Positions 15,466-24,204 of a stretch of DNA of 43,257 nt are shown piece after piece. This DNA comes from Clostridiaceae bacterium (GTDB lineage Bacteria > Bacillota > Clostridia > Oscillospirales > Acutalibacteraceae). Position 1 is the stretch's first letter. Each line of letters starts with the position of its first letter. The notes beneath the pieces were generated by a model that was given only the letters and a program-made list of their open reading frames with translations, was not told the DNA's origin and did not search any database. Location of the stretch: the NCBI GenBank assembly GCA_016285645.1, contig JAEERC010000056.1, positions 1 through 43,257 on the forward strand. Reading direction: 5' to 3'. The position numbers and the translations under genes are program-made.

Positions 15466-16907
15466 ATTCTACTCCCGTAAAACTCCTTTATTTTTTCTTT
15501 TCTGTCTGTCAGTTCGTCAAATCTCGCTATGTATTCATAAGGGTATTTGAAATTGAAAATTCTTTCAATATAATCTCCGTGCGGGTCCTTGAGTTTTGTC
15601 ACGGCCCCCGCCCCCGCGGCGAGAACGGTGTGGCACTCCTCCATCATAAAAACATTGTAGAGGCATTCGCGCCCTTCCTTTGACCAGCCCGTGTTTTCGA
15701 GGTTGCCCGCGCTCTTGCTCTGGCGGTACATATAGTAGGGCGAGTAACCGCTTTCGCCGAGCCGCTTCTGGGCGTAATCGAGCATTTTCGCGACCTCTTC
15801 GCCGTCAGCCACATCCGCGCCGTTTACGGCAAGGTCGGAGGAGCGTTTGAGCGCGAGGGTGTGAACGGTTATATTCTCCGGAGCGAGGGTAACGGCCGTG
15901 TCAAGACTTTCGCAGAAGCCGTCGTAACTGTCGCCCGTAAGTCCGGCTATCAGATCCATATTTATAAAGTCAAAACCCATTGACCTCGCGAGGCGGTAGG
16001 CGTTGAGAGTCTGCTCAACGGTATGCCTTCTGCCGATAGCGTCAAGCACGGACTGTGAGAAGGTCTGCGGATTTATGCTGATTCTGTTTACATTATGTAA
16101 AAGCAGGGTGCGAAGTTTGGGCACGGTGACGGTGTCCGGTCTGCCGCACTCAACGGTGTATTCTCTTAAAGCCGATAAATCGAAACTGTCCTCAATGGAT
16201 TTGCAGATTGTATCGAGCTGTGACGCCTCGAGCGATGTCGGGGTGCCTCCGCCGAAATATATGCTTTCGAGTTTAAGACCGAGTTCACCGGCAACGCCGC
16301 CCAGCCGGGAGAGTTCCTCACAGAGTTTTTCGATATAGCCGGGAACGAGTTTTCTCGCCGAGGGCGTGTCTATTGAATGCGACACAAACGAGCAGTAGTT
16401 GCATCTGCCGGGGCAGAATGGAATTGAGACATAAAGACTGAAGGACCGCGGTGAGGAGAGCGTGATTATTCCGCTTTCCGCCTTCGCGACATTCCTTGCC
16501 AGCCGCGCTTTATTATCGCTGACATAGAGATCCTCGGTGAAATGCCGCATCGCCTCTTCTTCGCCTTTTTCGTTTATATATTTTGTCATAAGTTTTGACG
16601 GGCGGACTCCCGTGAGCACTCCCCAGGGGGGAACAATGCCCGTGACACTCGAAAGAACCCTGAAGAGCAATTTACCCATTTCGAGTTCCGTGTTTTCGCA
16701 GGCGGAGGCGTCCGCGCTGCCGAGCATCTTTCCGCCGTCAATATCGCAGGATATTTCTATTTTATCGCCGTCAAGCACCGTTTCAACCGTTTTCGCTTCG
16801 GCTGAACTTCTGTCATACGACAGGGTTATTTTTTCGTTTGGAAAAAATATGCGGCACAGATTTTCCATTTCATAATGATAACCGTGACCGATAATTCTTA
16901 AAATCAA
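15462..16907 (-). CDS. hemZ: Oxygen-independent coproporphyrinogen III oxidase-like radical SAM protein HemZ
   Basis: A 481-residue radical SAM enzyme. The 4Fe-4S motif is CPGRCNYCSF (near residue 168), followed by YFGGGTPTSLEASQL. The C-terminal HemN-like part contains YYMYRQSKSAGNLENTGW, which is typical of HemZ. The N-terminal ~150 residues are the HemZ-specific extension. It is predicted to decarboxylate coproporphyrinogen III, but many anaerobes with hemZ lack a haem pathway, so the real substrate is unsure. The start is TTG at 16907 with GGAGG nine bases upstream. It lies 3 bp after the MBL gene. Confidence 0.93.
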   Translation of the reverse strand: MILRIIGHGYHYEMENLCRIFFPNEKITLSYDRSSAEAKTVETVLDGDKIEISCDIDGGKMLGSADASACENTELEMGKLLFRVLSSVTGIVPPWGVLTGVRPSKLMTKYINEKGEEEAMRHFTEDLYVSDNKARLARNVAKAESGIITLSSPRSFSLYVSIPFCPGRCNYCSFVSHSIDTPSARKLVPGYIEKLCEELSRLGGVAGELGLKLESIYFGGGTPTSLEASQLDTICKSIEDSFDLSALREYTVECGRPDTVTVPKLRTLLLHNVNRISINPQTFSQSVLDAIGRRHTVEQTLNAYRLARSMGFDFINMDLIAGLTGDSYDGFCESLDTAVTLAPENITVHTLALKRSSDLAVNGADVADGEEVAKMLDYAQKRLGESGYSPYYMYRQSKSAGNLENTGWSKEGRECLYNVFMMEECHTVLAAGAGAVTKLKDPHGDYIERIFNFKYPYEYIARFDELTDRKEKIKEFYGSRI

Positions 16908-16910
16908 TTT

Positions 16911-17555
16911 TTACATCCTCCGGATGAAAAAGTTGCGTACGCGTTCGGAATCGAGAGTTGTTTCGCGGTTGTGCCCCGGAAGTATGCGGTAATTGCCTTC
17001 GAGGGCGAGAAGCTTTCTCAGCGAGTTTTCCAGTTCCTGTGTGCTGCCGCCGGGAAAATCCGTTCTGCCTACAGTCATGCAGAAAAGGGTATCGCCCGAA
17101 AGGATGGTCTTTTCGCTTTCGATAACATAGCACACACTGCCCCTCGTGTGGCCGGGGGTGTGAATGACTTTTATTTCGGTGTCGCCGAGGCAGAGGATGT
17201 CGCCGTCTTTTACGCGCACATCCACCTTTACGGGGCGCTGAAGATGTGAAACATTGTTGTCCTGAGCGAGACTTAAGGCCGTGTCGGCGAGCATCATGGC
17301 GTCCTCGTCGTTTATGACAACCTTTGCTCCGTATTTTTCGCGGATGCCGTAAACGCCGAGGGTGTGATCAAAGTGGCCGTGGGTGAGAAGAATGTATTTT
17401 ACCTTGCAGCCGAGGGAGGCGATAAGCTCCTCGGTGTTTGTGCGCTCATCGAAGGCGCCCGGGTCAACAACAGCCGCTTCGCCGCTTTTTTCATCGACGA
17501 TAATCCAGCAGTTGGCTATACTCTGATAATCTATATCAACCTGTTTTATAATCAT
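16911..17555 (-). CDS. MBL-fold metallo-hydrolase (glyoxalase II-like)
   Basis: A 214-residue metallo-beta-lactamase fold protein with the zinc motif [10 protein letters not shown] near residue 60, a third His in [12 protein letters not shown] near 137, and the Asp ligand in [20 protein letters not shown] near 155. The last segment and PGHNRETTL are typical of the small hydroxyacylglutathione-hydrolase-like family (YqgX/YcbL). It probably hydrolyses thioesters, but the substrate is not established. GGAGGT precedes the ATG. The gene start overlaps the end of dtd by 4 bp. Confidence 0.92.
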   Translation of the reverse strand: MIIKQVDIDYQSIANCWIIVDEKSGEAAVVDPGAFDERTNTEELIASLGCKVKYILLTHGHFDHTLGVYGIREKYGAKVVINDEDAMMLADTALSLAQDNNVSHLQRPVKVDVRVKDGDILCLGDTEIKVIHTPGHTRGSVCYVIESEKTILSGDTLFCMTVGRTDFPGGSTQELENSLRKLLALEGNYRILPGHNRETTLDSERVRNFFIRRM

Positions 17556-18031
17556 TGCGGGTTACCTCCGCGGCGGCTCTGCCTGAAAATGTCGGAATCC
17601 AGCCAGATTGTGACGGGGCCGTCGTTTACGATGGTTACCTTCATATCCGCTCCGAAAACTCCCTGCTCCACTTTTTTTACGCCATGCTCCCTGAGAAGCG
17701 AGCAGAAGTATTCATAAAGGGCGTTTGCCTCGGCGGGAGGAGCGGAGGATATGAACGACGGGCGGTTGCCCTTTCTGCAGTCGGCGCAGAGGGTGAACTG
17801 CGACACAACGATTATTTCGCCGTCAATGTCCGCTATGCTCAGGTTCATTTTGCCGTCCGGGTCGTCGAAGATGCGGAGTTTTACAATTTTGGAGGCAAGC
17901 TCCCTCGCCTGCTCCTCGGTATCACCCTCGACCACGCCGAGTAATATGTTGTATCCTTTGCCGATGCTGCCGACGGTTTCGCCGTCAATCACGACATCGG
18001 AACTGAGAACTCTCTGAATAAGCGCTTTCAT
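17552..18031 (-). CDS. dtd: D-aminoacyl-tRNA deacylase
   Basis: A 159-residue Dtd, which removes D-amino acids (and glycine mischarged on tRNA-Ala) from tRNA. The N-terminal pattern [18 protein letters not shown], the catalytic [17 protein letters not shown] segment (near residue 78), and the Gly-cisPro-type motif NDGPVTIW near 140 are all present. It lies 3 bp after rel, an arrangement (rel-dtd) seen in many Firmicutes, and overlaps the next gene by 4 bp. Confidence 0.97.
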   Translation of the reverse strand: MKALIQRVLSSDVVIDGETVGSIGKGYNILLGVVEGDTEEQARELASKIVKLRIFDDPDGKMNLSIADIDGEIIVVSQFTLCADCRKGNRPSFISSAPPAEANALYEYFCSLLREHGVKKVEQGVFGADMKVTIVNDGPVTIWLDSDIFRQSRRGGNPQ

Positions 18032-18034
18032 ATA

Positions 18035-20296
18035 TTACACACCCGTTCTTTCGATTTCGAGCACATCGTCAACCTTTCTCAGTTTGTCAACAAGGTTTTT
18101 GAGATGCTCAAGACTGTTGACTATGACCGTAACGCTGAAAAGGCACCTGCCGTCGGTGAAATTCCTTGTGTTGAGGTCATTTATCATAATGCGCATTGCC
18201 GCGAGCTGACCGGTGATATCCGCTATCATACCCATACGGTTGAGGCAGGTGATCTGAAGAGTGCATTTGAACTCGCTCTTGTTGTTCCTGTCGTCCCAAT
18301 AAGCGTTTATCCAGCGCTCGGGCTCGGCGGAATCGGCTATAACCTTCGGCACATTGGTACAGTTCCTTGTGTGAATGGAAACACCGTGCCCCCTTGTGAT
18401 GAAACCGATAATGTCGTCGCCCGGAAGAGGATTGCAGCAGCGCGAGAATTTGATAAGGCAGTTGTCGATGCCCTCAACCACAACGCCGTCATTGCTCTTC
18501 GCTGTTTTACGCTCGGGAACAATATCAACGGGTTTGTCGGGAAGCTTCGCCTTGACGATTTTCGCGTATTCGTCACGGATATGCGGCATCATCTTGGCAA
18601 CGGAAACGCCGCCGTAGCCGATTGCCGCGTAGAAGTCGTCAACCGTTTTGCAGTGCTGCTGCTCGGCGAGTTTAGTTACAAACTGCTCGTATTCCTCCGT
18701 TGTAAGGCGGATGTAGTTGTGGCGGAATTCCTTTTCGAGCTCCGCCTTGCCCTCAACAATATTCTCGTCGCGCTTTTCGCGCTTGTACCACTGGCGGATT
18801 TTAGCGCGCGCGCTATTTGTTTTGACAATTTTGAGCCAGTCCCTGCTCGGGCCCTTGCCCTGCTGGGACGAGGTGATTATTTCAATAATCTCGCCGGTTT
18901 TGATTTCATAGTCAATCGGCACTATTCTGCCGTCAACCTTCGCGCCTACCATCCTGTTGCCGACAGCCGAGTGAACGGCGTAGGCAAAGTCGATTACGGT
19001 TGAGCCGACGGGCAGGTTGAAAACATCGCCCTTGGGAGTGAAAACATAGACCTCCTCGGGGGCGAGGTCGTTTTTGATTGTGCTTACGAGATCCTCAACA
19101 TCCTCCGCCTCTTTCTGGTCGTCAAGAAGCTGCCTTATCCACGAGAGACGCTCCTCGAACTTGACCTTGCCGGAAATGCCTAACTTGTATTTCCAGTGCG
19201 CCGCGATACCGTATTCAGCCGTGTGGTGCATTTCCCAGGTTCTTATCTGAACCTCGAAGGGAATACCCTCCTTGCCGAGAACCGTGGTGTGGAGCGACTG
19301 GTACATATTCGGCTTGGGAGTCGAGATATAATCCTTGAACCTGCCGGGTATCGGCTGGAACATATCGTGAATAATGCCGAGGCAGTTGTAGCAGTCGGCT
19401 ATGGTGTCAACAATTATGCGGATGGCGTAAATGTCGTAAATTTCGTCAAAGTTCTTGTTCTGTATATACATTTTGCGGTAGATTCCGTGAACGGATTTGA
19501 TTCTGCCGCTGACCTTCGCGCCCTTAACCTCGGGCGTGATTCTGTTTACTACCCTGCTCTGGATTTCGGCTAAGAATTCATTTCTCGCTATGCTCTGAGC
19601 CTCAAGGCGCTCTTTTATGTCGTTATAAGCCACCGGGTCAAGATAACTTATCGCGAGATCCTCAAGTTCCTCTTTGATGGGTCGGATACCGAGGCGGTGC
19701 GCTATCGGGGCGTAAATCTCGATTGTTTCAACGGAGATATCCCTGCGCTTCTGCTCACTCTTGAACATAAGCGTACGCATATTGTTCAGTCTGTCCGCCA
19801 GCTTGATGATTATAACGCGGATGTCCTTTGACATGGCGAGAAGCATTTTGCGGATATTTTCCGCCTGCTCCTCCTCGCGGCTTGAGCGGACGGTGCCGAT
19901 GCCATCCTCCTTTGTGGCAATCGGAACCTTGCCGATTTTTGTAACGCCGTCAACAAGTTCGGCTATTTCTCCGCCGAACTCGCGTTCGAGATCCTTTAAT
20001 GTGCAGGGCGTGTCCTCAACCACATCGTGGAGGAGAGCCGCCGCTATGGACTGGGAATCAAGCCCCAGATCGGCGAGTATTTTCGCTACTGAGAGAGGGT
20101 GGACAATATAGGGCTGACCGGACTGCCTCTTCTGATGGGAGTGCGCCTTGCGCGCGAACTCATAGGCCCTTTTTACGGATTCAATATCCTCCTGCGAGTA
20201 TGAGGATATCGCCTCCATAAGAACCTCAAGGCAGCCCTGCTCCGTTTCTTCACCGGGAGCGAATATGTTGTTTTTTACCAAATGTTCGTTGTCCAT
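18035..20296 (-). CDS. rel: Bifunctional (p)ppGpp synthetase/hydrolase Rel
   Basis: A 753-residue long RelA/SpoT homologue. The HD hydrolase domain has LLHDVVEDTPC near residue 90, and KLADRLNNMRTL near 160. The synthetase domain has GRIKSVHGIYRKM near 260 and PNMYQSLHTTV. A TGS domain starts at EEVYVFTPKGDVFNLP near 420, followed by the conserved helical and zinc-finger-like part with FSRCCNPLPGDDIIGF, and a C-terminal ACT domain (CTLQITCLNRMGMIADIT to the end). All hydrolase and synthetase signatures are intact, so it should make and degrade the alarmone. It binds stalled ribosomes. GAGGG precedes the ATG, and it follows recJ by 17 bp. Confidence 0.97.
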   Translation of the reverse strand: MDNEHLVKNNIFAPGEETEQGCLEVLMEAISSYSQEDIESVKRAYEFARKAHSHQKRQSGQPYIVHPLSVAKILADLGLDSQSIAAALLHDVVEDTPCTLKDLEREFGGEIAELVDGVTKIGKVPIATKEDGIGTVRSSREEEQAENIRKMLLAMSKDIRVIIIKLADRLNNMRTLMFKSEQKRRDISVETIEIYAPIAHRLGIRPIKEELEDLAISYLDPVAYNDIKERLEAQSIARNEFLAEIQSRVVNRITPEVKGAKVSGRIKSVHGIYRKMYIQNKNFDEIYDIYAIRIIVDTIADCYNCLGIIHDMFQPIPGRFKDYISTPKPNMYQSLHTTVLGKEGIPFEVQIRTWEMHHTAEYGIAAHWKYKLGISGKVKFEERLSWIRQLLDDQKEAEDVEDLVSTIKNDLAPEEVYVFTPKGDVFNLPVGSTVIDFAYAVHSAVGNRMVGAKVDGRIVPIDYEIKTGEIIEIITSSQQGKGPSRDWLKIVKTNSARAKIRQWYKREKRDENIVEGKAELEKEFRHNYIRLTTEEYEQFVTKLAEQQHCKTVDDFYAAIGYGGVSVAKMMPHIRDEYAKIVKAKLPDKPVDIVPERKTAKSNDGVVVEGIDNCLIKFSRCCNPLPGDDIIGFITRGHGVSIHTRNCTNVPKVIADSAEPERWINAYWDDRNNKSEFKCTLQITCLNRMGMIADITGQLAAMRIMINDLNTRNFTDGRCLFSVTVIVNSLEHLKNLVDKLRKVDDVLEIERTGV

Positions 20297-20313
20297 TTTT
20301 CCCTCGGTTGTAA

Positions 20314-22353
20314 TTAAAGATAACTTCTGATTCTCTGCATAAGCGCGCTGTCGTTCAGATCGACCTTGCGGTCTGTTTCGGGGGCGTAGAGCCGCCCGCC
20401 GTTTGTTACACCGACAACACCCATCTCCTTCATAACCTCAACCGCCACGGCTACCTTGCAGTAGTCGGAGCCGTCGCCGCCCATATGCAGGCACATCTGT
20501 TCATAACTGCCCTCAACGGGCTTTGTGTTCTTTATAAGTTTGAAAACCTCAACCTGAACATCCCTGCCCGGCAGAGCGAACTGCGCCTGCTCGGGTGAGA
20601 GAGGATATTCGCCGGTTACTTTTTCGAAAAGTCGTATGCCCGCGAGCACCTTCGCCTCGTCGGTGAGCGAAGGTCTTATGTTCCGCACGCTTATGGAAAC
20701 CTTTGTTTCGCCGTAATAGACATTGCGGTCAAGGTTCACGGCAAGGTCCACTATATCGCCTTTGTCATAAGGGAACTGCTTTTCCTGCATGCCGAACCAG
20801 ACCGCGCCCGTGCGCACATCGCCCTTTGAAATCGTGAAGCGCATGTGTCTGCCTTCGCTTATTGCCGAAAAGCTTTCGAGTTTTACTCCGTAAAGCCCGA
20901 AGCACGGCTGGGGATTGCCCGCGCCGAACGGCTCAAGAACATCGAGAGCGTCAAGTATATCGAGATTAATTGAGGCGAGATTTTTTATGCGGCAATCGAT
21001 TTTCTGAACCGCGAACGGCATCTCCCTGCCGGAGGCGTACTCGTTTATGCGGATGCGGAATTCTTCGATTCTGTCGCTGTTGAGTCCTATACCCGCCGCG
21101 AGCGTGTGACCGCCGAAATGAGTAAGGCAGTCGCTTACGGATTCTATCGCCTCAAAAATCGAAAAGCCCTCAATGCTGCGGCAGGAGCCCCTCGCTTCGC
21201 TGCCCGTTCTCGATATGACTATGGCGGGCTTGCCGTAACGCTCGGCAACGCGTGAGGCGACAATTCCGATTACTCCCTGGTGCCACTCGTCGCCGTCAAC
21301 GACTATTACGCTGTCGTGCACGAGGGAGGGATTCTTCGAAAGTTTCGCGCAGACCTCGTGGAAAATGAGAGTTTCGGTTTTCTGGCGCTCCTGATTCATG
21401 GCGCAGATTTCCTCGGCGAGGTCATAGGCGCGGGTTTCGTCCTCGCACAGGAGAAGGTCGAGTGCCTTGTACGCGGAGCCCATTCTGCCGGTTGCGTTTA
21501 TTCTCGGGCAGAGGGTGAACGCCGCGCTTGTAGAGCCGAGTTTTTTGCCGTTATTGCCCGCCTTCTCAAGCAGGGCTTTTATTCCCACGCGGGGAGAGTT
21601 GTTTATTATTTTAAGACCATGGCGCACAAGGGAGCGGTTTTCTCCCATAAGCGTAACGACATCGGCAATCGTGCCCAAAGCGACCAGATCGCCGAATTCG
21701 TCGAGCATTGAGTCCTCATCGCCGCCTTCGAGGGCGCTTACGAGTTTGAAAGCGACGCCCACGCCGGACAGGTCCTTGAAATCGCTCGGGCAGTCCGCCC
21801 TGTGGGGGTTGACTACAGCCGGAGCGTCGGGAAGGGTTTCACCGACTTTATGGTGGTCGGTGACAACAAGATCGATTCCGAGCGAACGGCAGAGTTTTGC
21901 CTCCTCTATGGCGGAAACGCCGTTGTCGACCGTGACAATCAGTTTAACCCCCCGCCCCGCGAGTTCGCGCACGGCGTCGCAGCTCAAGCCGTAGCCCTCG
22001 GTAAGGCGGTCGGGAATGTAGTAAATAACATCCGCTCCGCGTTTTGAGAGGTAGGAATAGAGCAGTGCCGTGGCTGTAATGCCGTCGGCGTCATAGTCAC
22101 CGAAAACCGCGATTTTCTTAAAACCGTCAATCGCGTCGCGAAGGCAGTCCGCCGCCTTTTCCATATCGGCAAAGGAGAACGGGTCCGCCATAAGGGGCGA
22201 ATTCGGGTCGAGGAACTCTTCAATTTCAAGGTCGTCTGTAAGTCCCCGTGAGACAAGCATATAAGCGGTTATGGGGTCAATGCTGAAATCCTCCGCCAGC
22301 TGGGCGGCGAGATTCTTGTCGCACTCGGAGACAACCCATTTTTTACGGTTCAA
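20314..22353 (-). CDS. recJ: Single-stranded-DNA-specific exonuclease RecJ
   Basis: A 679-residue DHH/DHHA1 nuclease that degrades single-stranded DNA 5' to 3' in recombination and repair. Catalytic motifs are AVFGDYDADGITATALL (near residue 83), VTVDNGVSAIEEA, VTDHHKVGETLP (near 165) and, in DHHA1, HFGGHTLAAGIGL (near 415). An OB domain and an extra C-terminal ~110 residues follow, a tail found in Firmicutes RecJ. The start is TTG at 22353 with AAGGA ten bases upstream. It begins 21 bp after the stop of the alpha-glucosidase gene and heads the run recJ-rel-dtd-MBL-hemZ-kinase. Confidence 0.96.
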   Translation of the reverse strand: MNRKKWVVSECDKNLAAQLAEDFSIDPITAYMLVSRGLTDDLEIEEFLDPNSPLMADPFSFADMEKAADCLRDAIDGFKKIAVFGDYDADGITATALLYSYLSKRGADVIYYIPDRLTEGYGLSCDAVRELAGRGVKLIVTVDNGVSAIEEAKLCRSLGIDLVVTDHHKVGETLPDAPAVVNPHRADCPSDFKDLSGVGVAFKLVSALEGGDEDSMLDEFGDLVALGTIADVVTLMGENRSLVRHGLKIINNSPRVGIKALLEKAGNNGKKLGSTSAAFTLCPRINATGRMGSAYKALDLLLCEDETRAYDLAEEICAMNQERQKTETLIFHEVCAKLSKNPSLVHDSVIVVDGDEWHQGVIGIVASRVAERYGKPAIVISRTGSEARGSCRSIEGFSIFEAIESVSDCLTHFGGHTLAAGIGLNSDRIEEFRIRINEYASGREMPFAVQKIDCRIKNLASINLDILDALDVLEPFGAGNPQPCFGLYGVKLESFSAISEGRHMRFTISKGDVRTGAVWFGMQEKQFPYDKGDIVDLAVNLDRNVYYGETKVSISVRNIRPSLTDEAKVLAGIRLFEKVTGEYPLSPEQAQFALPGRDVQVEVFKLIKNTKPVEGSYEQMCLHMGGDGSDYCKVAVAVEVMKEMGVVGVTNGGRLYAPETDRKVDLNDSALMQRIRSYL

Positions 22354-22374
22354 TCTTTATCATTCCTTAGAAGA

Positions 22375-24057
22375 TTATTTGAAAAGGTACGCTCTTGTTT
22401 CATAGGGGCGAAGCTCGAAACTGTTTGTGGCTTCACCCTTGACATCGTAGTTGGAAATCATAAGCTCGCCCTTGCTCATATCATAGCCGGCGGGAGCGGT
22501 GAACCTGACGATTTTGTCGGAGAACGAGTTTATAACGAGAAGCTTCTGCCCTTCGTAATTGCGCTCATAGACAAAGAGTTTTTTGCTGTTTTTGTAATAC
22601 TGCTTAAAATCGCCGTAGATTACTATTTCATTCTCTTTTCTGAACTTGAGAAGCTTGCGGTAGAAGTTGAGGATTGAGTTTTCATCGTTGAGAGCCGCCT
22701 CGACATTGATTTCCTTGTAGTTCGGGTTGATGTTGAACCACGGCTCTTTCGCTGTTGTGAAGCCCGCGTTTTCAGAGGCGTTCCACTGAACGGGGGTTCT
22801 CGCGTTTTCGCGGTTGACCTTTGCGGAAAGTTTGAGGAAGCGCTCATCCGAGAAGCCGAGTTTTTTGAAAAGGCGGTAGTTGTTGAAGGTCATGACATCC
22901 TTGTACTCATTGACATCGTCAAGTTTGAGGTTGGTCATGCCTATTTCCTGGCCCTGATAGATAAAGGGAGTGCCGCACTGGAGAATATACATGGCGGCGA
23001 GCATCTTCGCGCTCTCGACTCTGTAATTTATATTGCCGTAGCGCTCGATTATTCTCGCGTGGTCGTGGTTTTCAATGTAAAGACTGTTCCAGCCCTTGCC
23101 GTACATCTCGGTCTGCCATTTGTCGAAGGTCTTTTTGAGTTTGCGCAGGCTGAAAGGAAGCTTGACCCAGTCCGCCATAAAGCAGTCGGCGTTCATATGG
23201 TCAAAGGAGATGAGCATATCGAGTTTCTGACCGGGACCCTCAGTGCAGAAATTGACGGCATCCTTTATTGTTGTCATCGGACCTTCGCCCACGGCGAAAC
23301 AGTCGTATTCATTCTGAACGGCTCTGAATTCGTCGAGGTATTCCTCGAGGTGCGGACCGTGCTTGTAGTGCTCAATGCCGCAGGCGACGGGAATCGGGAA
23401 GCCGTTGGGAAGCCCTTCTTTTTTGGAGATGAAGGTTATGACATCCTCGCGGAAGCCGTCAACGCCCATATCGAGCCAGAAACGCATAATGCTTTTGACC
23501 TCTTCGCGCACCTTCGGATTGTCCATATTGAGGTCGGGCTGCTTCTTGGCGAAAACGTGGAGATAATACTGGTCAAGGTCCTTGTTGTACTCCCACGCCT
23601 TGCCCTCGAAAATCGACTGCCAGTTGTTGGGGGGCTTTTTGCCGCCCTTCTTTTTGCCGTCGCGCCAGAAGTAGTAATCGTGGTAGGGATTGTCGCGGCT
23701 CTTCATACCCTCTTTGAACCATTCGTGCTCGTCGGAGGTGTGGTTTACAACGAGATCCATAAACACCTTCATACCACGTTCGTGGGCGCTGTCGAGTATC
23801 TTTTTGAAATCCTCTAGCGTGCCGAATTCGGGATTGATGTTTTTGTAATCCGAAATATCGTAGCCGTAATCGGCGTTCGGTGTGGGATAAATGGGCGAGA
23901 ACCAGATGCCGTCAACGCCTAAGCTCTGAATGTAATCCAGCTTGCTGTAAACGCCGGGCAGGTCGCCTATGCCGTCGCCGTTGCTGTCGCAGAAAGAGCG
24001 GGTCCAGATCTGATAGACGGACATCTCCTTGTACCATTTCTTTGTAATCTGAGCCAT
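22375..24057 (-). CDS. GH13 alpha-glucosidase (oligo-1,6-glucosidase type)
   Basis: A 560-residue cytoplasmic glycoside hydrolase, the usual size for the oligo-1,6-glucosidase/alpha-glucosidase subfamily. The barrel starts KKWYKEMSVYQIWTRSFCDS and contains the calcium loop DSNGDGIGDLPG, VVNHTSDEH (region I), GFREDVITF with the Asp nucleophile near residue 200 (region II), GEGPMTT with the Glu acid/base (region III), and ENHDHARI (region IV). The C-terminal beta domain ends in RPYETRAYLFK. The ATG at 24057 lies eight bases after AAAGGA. The in-frame ATG at 24066 overlaps this site and is unlikely. A TG-extended promoter precedes it. It should release glucose from isomalto- or malto-oligosaccharides. 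Confidence 0.93.
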   Translation of the reverse strand: MAQITKKWYKEMSVYQIWTRSFCDSNGDGIGDLPGVYSKLDYIQSLGVDGIWFSPIYPTPNADYGYDISDYKNINPEFGTLEDFKKILDSAHERGMKVFMDLVVNHTSDEHEWFKEGMKSRDNPYHDYYFWRDGKKKGGKKPPNNWQSIFEGKAWEYNKDLDQYYLHVFAKKQPDLNMDNPKVREEVKSIMRFWLDMGVDGFREDVITFISKKEGLPNGFPIPVACGIEHYKHGPHLEEYLDEFRAVQNEYDCFAVGEGPMTTIKDAVNFCTEGPGQKLDMLISFDHMNADCFMADWVKLPFSLRKLKKTFDKWQTEMYGKGWNSLYIENHDHARIIERYGNINYRVESAKMLAAMYILQCGTPFIYQGQEIGMTNLKLDDVNEYKDVMTFNNYRLFKKLGFSDERFLKLSAKVNRENARTPVQWNASENAGFTTAKEPWFNINPNYKEINVEAALNDENSILNFYRKLLKFRKENEIVIYGDFKQYYKNSKKLFVYERNYEGQKLLVINSFSDKIVRFTAPAGYDMSKGELMISNYDVKGEATNSFELRPYETRAYLFK

Positions 24058-24092
24058 AACCGTCATCCTTTCAAAACATAAAAATTCATATT

Positions 24093-24121
24093 ATTATAGC
24101 ATATACTTTTAAGATTAGCAA
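24093..24121 (-). promoter_or_regulatory. Promoter of the alpha-glucosidase gene
   Basis: On the minus strand TTGCTA (24116-24121) and TATAAT (24093-24098) are 17 bp apart, with TG one base before the -10 (extended -10). It lies about 36 bp before the ATG. Confidence 0.8.
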
Positions 24122-24140
24122 TATCTTGAAATATATTATT

Positions 24141-24191
24141 TAAAAAGAAAATCCGCGGGGAAATCCGTAAAAACAACGGTTCCTCCGCGGA
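24141..24191 (-). terminator. Terminator after the Na/Pi-cotransporter-like gene
   Basis: On the minus strand TCCGCGG...CCGCGGA arms (24152-24191) with further inner pairs (CCG/CGG) are followed by TTTTCTTTTTA. It begins 14 bases after the stop at 24205. Confidence 0.75.
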
Positions 24192-24204
24192 ATATCAATT
24201 TGAC

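Noticed and set aside
18104-19003. A 299-codon plus-strand frame opposite rel
   Set aside because: It is a shadow of the intact rel gene.
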